64,000 nucleotides of DNA. It comes from Hymenobacter cheonanensis (GTDB lineage: Bacteria > Bacteroidota > Bacteroidia > Cytophagales > Hymenobacteraceae). The stretch is from positions 124,001-188,000 of the forward strand of contig NZ_JAUQSW010000001.1 of NCBI RefSeq assembly GCF_030581075.1. Direction: 5' to 3'. Positions 60,642 through 64,000 of this stretch are shown piece after piece (positions within the stretch are counted from its first letter, which is position 1; each line of letters starts with the position of its first letter). Position numbers and translations under genes: made by a program. The notes beneath the pieces were generated by a model, which ran no database searches, was not told where the DNA came from, and saw nothing but the letters and a program-made list of their open reading frames with translations.

Positions 60642-62534
60642 TTACTGCACCGTCAGCCGGTCGTTGCTAGGGTCAGCGTCGAGGTACAGGCCGTGGTCGA
60701 AGGCCACGCTTTGCACGGTCTTGCCGGCCGGAATGGTGAGGGTGGCCTGCTGCTGGTTGGCGCGCCAGAAATCGGGCGAGCGGTGCAGCGTTTCGCTGCT
60801 GCCGTCGGCGTAGCTCACTTTCACATCAATTGGCACGGCGAAGCCGCCCACGTTGCGGATAGTGAGGGCCGTGCCCTGCGCGGTTTTGTCGGCCTTGGCC
60901 AGGGCCAGGTCGATGTAGCCGTTGCTGAAAAACCAGTTGTTGAAAAACCAGGTCAAATCCTGCCCCGAGGCACTGCTCATCGAGTTGAAGTAATCCCAGG
61001 GAATGGGGTGCTTGCCGTGCCAGCGGCTCATGTACTCGTGCAGGCACTTCTTAAACAGCTCATCGCCCAGCATATCCTTGAGGGCCAGGTAGCTGAGCGA
61101 AGCCTTGCCGTAGGAGTTGTTGCCGTAGCCAGCGCGCAGCTCGCTGCTGGGCGTGATGGTGGGCAGGTCCTCGGCGGTGCTAGGGTCGTTTATCCAGGAC
61201 ATGACGCGGAAGCGGCGGTAGAAGTCGTCGGCCGCCGCCGCGCCGTTTTCGGCCCGCCCGATGAGCAGCTCAAACGTGGTGGCCCAGCCCTCGTCCATGA
61301 AGGCGTAGCGGCTTTCGTTGATGCCCATGTAAAACGGGAAATACGTGTGGGCAATCTCGTGGTCCTGCACCAGCTGCGCAAATTGCAGGTCTTTCTGCGG
61401 GCTGTCGTTCACTATCATGGGGTACTCCATGTCGGCAAAGCCCTGCACCACTGTCATTTTCGGAAACGGATAGGGCACACCCGGCCAGTTGCGCGAAAAC
61501 CAGCTCAGCGCATTCTGGCTGAACTTGACGGACGAGCGAAAATCGACCGTCGAGTCGGCGTAGGCGGCCTGCACGCTGGCCCGGCGCTTGGTGGCGGGGT
61601 CTACCACCACGCTAGCCGCGTCCCAGTCGTAGTGGTTGCTCAGGGCCAGCGTCACGTCCGAAATGTCGTTGGCCTTCCACACCCAGGTGTTGAAAGGCTG
61701 CTGGGCGGTGATGTTTTTCTTAGCCAAATCGGCAGCCGTGGCAATGTGCAGTACCGCATCGCTGGTCATCGATTTCTCCAGCTTTTTGGCGAAGGCCGGC
61801 TGCAATACCTGCCCGGGGTTTTGGAGCGTGCCGGTGGCCCACACGAGGTAGTTGGCCGGCACGCGCACCCGCAGGGTGTAATTGTTGAAGTCGTTATAAA
61901 ACTCCTTGCTGTCTACAAAAGGCAGCCGGTCCCAAGCATTGTAGTCGTCGTACACGGCCACGCGCGGGTAGAAATAGGCCAGAAAGAAGGTCGTTTTATC
62001 GAGCATCCCCTCGCGCCCGCTTTCCTGCGAAATAGGGAAATGCCAGCTGAAAGCCAGGCGCACCGAGTCGTGGGGCATCAGCGGCCGGGGCAGTGCAATG
62101 GTTTGGGCAGTGGCGCTACCGCGGGCAGCGTAGGGCCGCGCCTGCCCGCCCACGGCAAACGAGTCGATTGATACGCCTTCGGTCAGGTACCCGGGGCGGG
62201 CATCGCCTTCGCGCGACACGCCGGGCTTGTGAATATTCTGGATAAGCCGGATAACGAGGCTTTTGAGCGTGTCGGGGCTGTTGTTGAAGTACGTGATGGT
62301 TTCGCGGCCCCGGATGTCGCGCGCCGGCGGGGCGGCCTGCACCGTAATGTCGTAGCGGGCCGTGTTTTGCCAATAGTTGGGGCCGGGGCGGCCGTCGGCG
62401 GCGCGGGTGCCCTTGGCGTAGGCCCGCTTGATGTCGCGGGGCTGGTAGAGGGCAGTTTGAGCCTGGGCAGCGTGGGCGAGGCTAGCCAGCGCCAGGGCAA
62501 CACCAAAAGCCAATTGCTGAGATAAGATTTTCAT
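60642..62534 (-). CDS. M1-family zinc metallopeptidase, secreted
   Basis: A 630-residue aminopeptidase-like enzyme. After a signal peptide (MKILSQQLAFGVALALASL...AQAQ) comes a beta-rich N-terminal domain, then the catalytic domain with HEIAH in VQDHEIAHTYFPF and the third zinc ligand in FMDEGWATTFE, and PFPKMTVVQGFADMEYPM (GxMEN-like position is GFADMEYP). M1 enzymes release N-terminal residues from peptides; here peptide scavenging in the periplasm or outside is likely. The gene ends 8 bp from a family B palindrome. Confidence 0.9.
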   Translation of the reverse strand: MKILSQQLAFGVALALASLAHAAQAQTALYQPRDIKRAYAKGTRAADGRPGPNYWQNTARYDITVQAAPPARDIRGRETITYFNNSPDTLKSLVIRLIQNIHKPGVSREGDARPGYLTEGVSIDSFAVGGQARPYAARGSATAQTIALPRPLMPHDSVRLAFSWHFPISQESGREGMLDKTTFFLAYFYPRVAVYDDYNAWDRLPFVDSKEFYNDFNNYTLRVRVPANYLVWATGTLQNPGQVLQPAFAKKLEKSMTSDAVLHIATAADLAKKNITAQQPFNTWVWKANDISDVTLALSNHYDWDAASVVVDPATKRRASVQAAYADSTVDFRSSVKFSQNALSWFSRNWPGVPYPFPKMTVVQGFADMEYPMIVNDSPQKDLQFAQLVQDHEIAHTYFPFYMGINESRYAFMDEGWATTFELLIGRAENGAAAADDFYRRFRVMSWINDPSTAEDLPTITPSSELRAGYGNNSYGKASLSYLALKDMLGDELFKKCLHEYMSRWHGKHPIPWDYFNSMSSASGQDLTWFFNNWFFSNGYIDLALAKADKTAQGTALTIRNVGGFAVPIDVKVSYADGSSETLHRSPDFWRANQQQATLTIPAGKTVQSVAFDHGLYLDADPSNDRLTVQ

Positions 62535-62563
62535 ATCAGGGTAAGGGATGAGCTATAAAAGAA

Positions 62564-62657
62564 TGTCATGCTGAACTTGCCGAAGCAGCTTGGTCGCATC
62601 GTCGGGTTAATGACCCTAGCGGTGCGACCAAGCTGCTTCGGCAAGCTCAGCATGACA
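62564..62657. repeat. Intergenic palindrome, family A, copy 4
   Basis: 35-bp arms (62564-62598 and 62623-62657) with one mismatch; left arm begins TGTCATGCTGAACTTGCCG. The loop carries CCCTAGCGG. It lies between the M1 peptidase start and the sppA stop. Confidence 0.9.
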
Positions 62658-62688
62658 GACGACTTACACCGTCTTATTTTTTATTTTT

Positions 62689-64000
62689 CTACTTGATTTC
62701 CAGCTCGTAAGGCAGGCGCGCCTGCACGCCGCGCATCTGCATCAGCTGCTGGTACTGGCGCACGGCGGGGTAGAGCGGGCCTAGCTTGGCTTGCAGCAGG
62801 CGGGCCTCGGCGGCGGCCTGGTCGTCGTCGTCGCCGCCGGTGAAGCGGCCGAAAAACTTCTCCACCGCCGATTTCTGGCGGGGCAGGCGCTGCACCTGGT
62901 AGTCGCCCTCCTTGAGGTGGGCGCGGGCGCCGGCTATTTTCAGGGCGTCTTCATACGAGCCCAGCACATCGACGAGGCCAATGCGCTTGCCTTCGGTGCC
63001 GCTCCACACGCGGCCCGAGGCAATGCGGCGCAGGCGCTCGACGGGCATGTGGCGGCCTAGCGCGGCCTTGGTGGTGAAATCGGCATAAATCTCATTTACC
63101 TCTAATTGCAGCTGTTGTTTCTCGTAAGAGGTGAGGGCGCGGGTAATGGTGGGCAGGTCGGAAAACTTGCCCGTCGTAACGCGGTCCACGGTAATGCCGA
63201 GCTTATCGGCCAGCAGCGGCTGGATGTTGGGCAGCACGCCAAACACCCCGATGGAGCCCGTAATACTGTTGGGGTGGGCCACAATGGTATCGCAGGCCAT
63301 GGCAATGTAGTAGCCGCCGCTGGCCGCCACGTCGCTCATGCTGGCAATAATGGGCTTTACCTTTTTGGTCAGCAGCACCTCGCGGTAGATGATATCGGAA
63401 GCCAGCGACGAGCCGCCGGGCGAGTTGATGCGCAGCACCACGGCCTTCACCTTGTCGTCGAGGCGCGCCTTGCGGATGGCCTCCGCAAACTTATCGCTGC
63501 CGATATTGTCGTCCGAGCCTTTGCCGGTCACGATGTCGCCCTCGGCGTAGATAACGGCAATGCGGTTGCCGCTGGTGGCGCCTTCCTTCTCATTGCTCTT
63601 GTCGTTGCCCTGGTAGTCGCTGAGGCTCACCACGCTAGGCTTCTTATCGGCCTTCACCCCCAGCTTGCCCCGCAGGTAGTCCTGCACTTCGTCGAAGTAG
63701 CCGAGCCTGGTCACGAGCTTCAGCCGCAGGGCATCTTTGGCGTTGTGCACCAGCATGGAATCGGAAATGACCTTGAGGCGCGGGGCCGGAATTTTCCGGC
63801 TCTCGGCCACCTGGCCCAGCATGTGGTCGTTGAGCGAGTTGAGGTACGACACCGTCTGGTAGCGGGCCGAATCGGAGAAGTTCTCGCGGAAAAACGGCTC
63901 CACGGCACTCTTAAACGAGCCCACCCGGAAGATGTAGGGCTCGATGCCGGCCTTGTTGAAGAGCCGCTTGTAAAACATGACCTCCGAGCTGAGGCCGTTG
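62689..64000 (-). CDS. sppA: Signal peptide peptidase SppA / protease IV (partial, N-terminus beyond window)
   Basis: A serine-lysine protease that clears signal peptides in the inner membrane. At least 436 residues are inside; the frame runs off the right edge (NGLSSEVMFYKRLF...), so the first ~150 residues are missing. The general-base lysine is in VGSFKSAVEPF and the nucleophilic serine in VAASGGYYIAMACD, which places both halves of a 67-kDa type SppA. SPGGSSLAS is the oxyanion-side loop. An in-frame ATG at 63978 is internal, not the start. The C-terminus is basic and ends YELEIK. Confidence 0.93.
   Translation of the reverse strand, partial: NGLSSEVMFYKRLFNKAGIEPYIFRVGSFKSAVEPFFRENFSDSARYQTVSYLNSLNDHMLGQVAESRKIPAPRLKVISDSMLVHNAKDALRLKLVTRLGYFDEVQDYLRGKLGVKADKKPSVVSLSDYQGNDKSNEKEGATSGNRIAVIYAEGDIVTGKGSDDNIGSDKFAEAIRKARLDDKVKAVVLRINSPGGSSLASDIIYREVLLTKKVKPIIASMSDVAASGGYYIAMACDTIVAHPNSITGSIGVFGVLPNIQPLLADKLGITVDRVTTGKFSDLPTITRALTSYEKQQLQLEVNEIYADFTTKAALGRHMPVERLRRIASGRVWSGTEGKRIGLVDVLGSYEDALKIAGARAHLKEGDYQVQRLPRQKSAVEKFFGRFTGGDDDDQAAAEARLLQAKLGPLYPAVRQYQQLMQMRGVQARLPYELEIK

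Noticed and set aside
60693..62171. A 492-codon plus-strand open frame opposite the M1 peptidase
   Set aside because: Antisense of a gene with intact catalytic motifs; the translation is low-complexity without recognisable features.

Overview
The window is about 64 kb of GC-rich bacterial chromosome (roughly 60% by eye). It most likely comes from a Hymenobacter-like member of the Cytophagales (phylum Bacteroidota). Supporting evidence seen here is the gliding-motility ABC transporter genes gldA, gldF and gldG, a TonB-dependent receptor paired with a DUF4249 lipoprotein, DUF4369 and DUF2807 proteins, many lipoprotein signal peptides, absence of Shine-Dalgarno sequences, and upstream boxes matching the Bacteroidota -7 element TAnnTTTG. 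No genus-level marker was tested. The window opens inside an aconitase gene and closes inside a protease IV (sppA) gene.

Layout: 1-7.3 kb holds aconitase, a TlpA-like thioredoxin lipoprotein, an M48 protease and two uncharacterised proteins. 7.3-10.8 kb is gldA-gldF-gldG. 11-17.3 kb holds two short-chain dehydrogenases, a DUF2807 protein, an MlaE/MlaF lipid-transport pair, fabG, a DUF4262 protein and a YiiX-like hydrolase. 17.3-23 kb holds a lipoprotein, a large VWA-like membrane protein, a HAD protein, an RluE-like pseudouridine synthase and an alpha/beta hydrolase. 23-37.6 kb is a metal-efflux island: two complete RND tripartite operons and an OmpR-type two-component system, all on the minus strand. 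37.7-43.6 kb is mostly metabolic (etfBA, a bifunctional nuclease, an aminotransferase, a cytochrome b).

The most striking locus is 43.7-49.1 kb, which looks like a compact isonitrile (isocyanide) biosynthetic cluster. It has a TetR regulator, a TetR domain fused to a PvcA/IsnA isonitrile synthase, a PvcB/IsnB-type Fe(II)/2-oxoglutarate oxygenase fused to a UbiA-type membrane prenyltransferase, and an FAD-dependent oxidoreductase. The domain assignments are strong; the product, a prenylated or otherwise membrane-associated isonitrile, is inference.

Right after it comes tRNA-Ser(GGA) with its terminator. The 3' end of this tRNA plus the terminator is repeated exactly 1600 bp downstream. The repeats bracket a response regulator, an acidic repeat protein and a tiny lipoprotein-like frame, which suggests the scar of a small tRNA-targeted insertion. 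The last part (51-64 kb) holds asparaginase, TatD, a GNAT acetyltransferase, a glycosyltransferase with a polysaccharide deacetylase, thioredoxin, the TonB receptor/DUF4249 pair, purine nucleoside phosphorylase, an M1 peptidase and sppA.

Two non-coding patterns stand out. First, upstream of each RND operon is an array of ATTAGA-like hexamers at exactly 11-bp spacing (six copies and four copies), a good candidate for the binding site of the neighbouring OmpR-type regulator. Second, three families of long intergenic palindromes (four, four and one copies) occur, several of them between genes that look co-transcribed.
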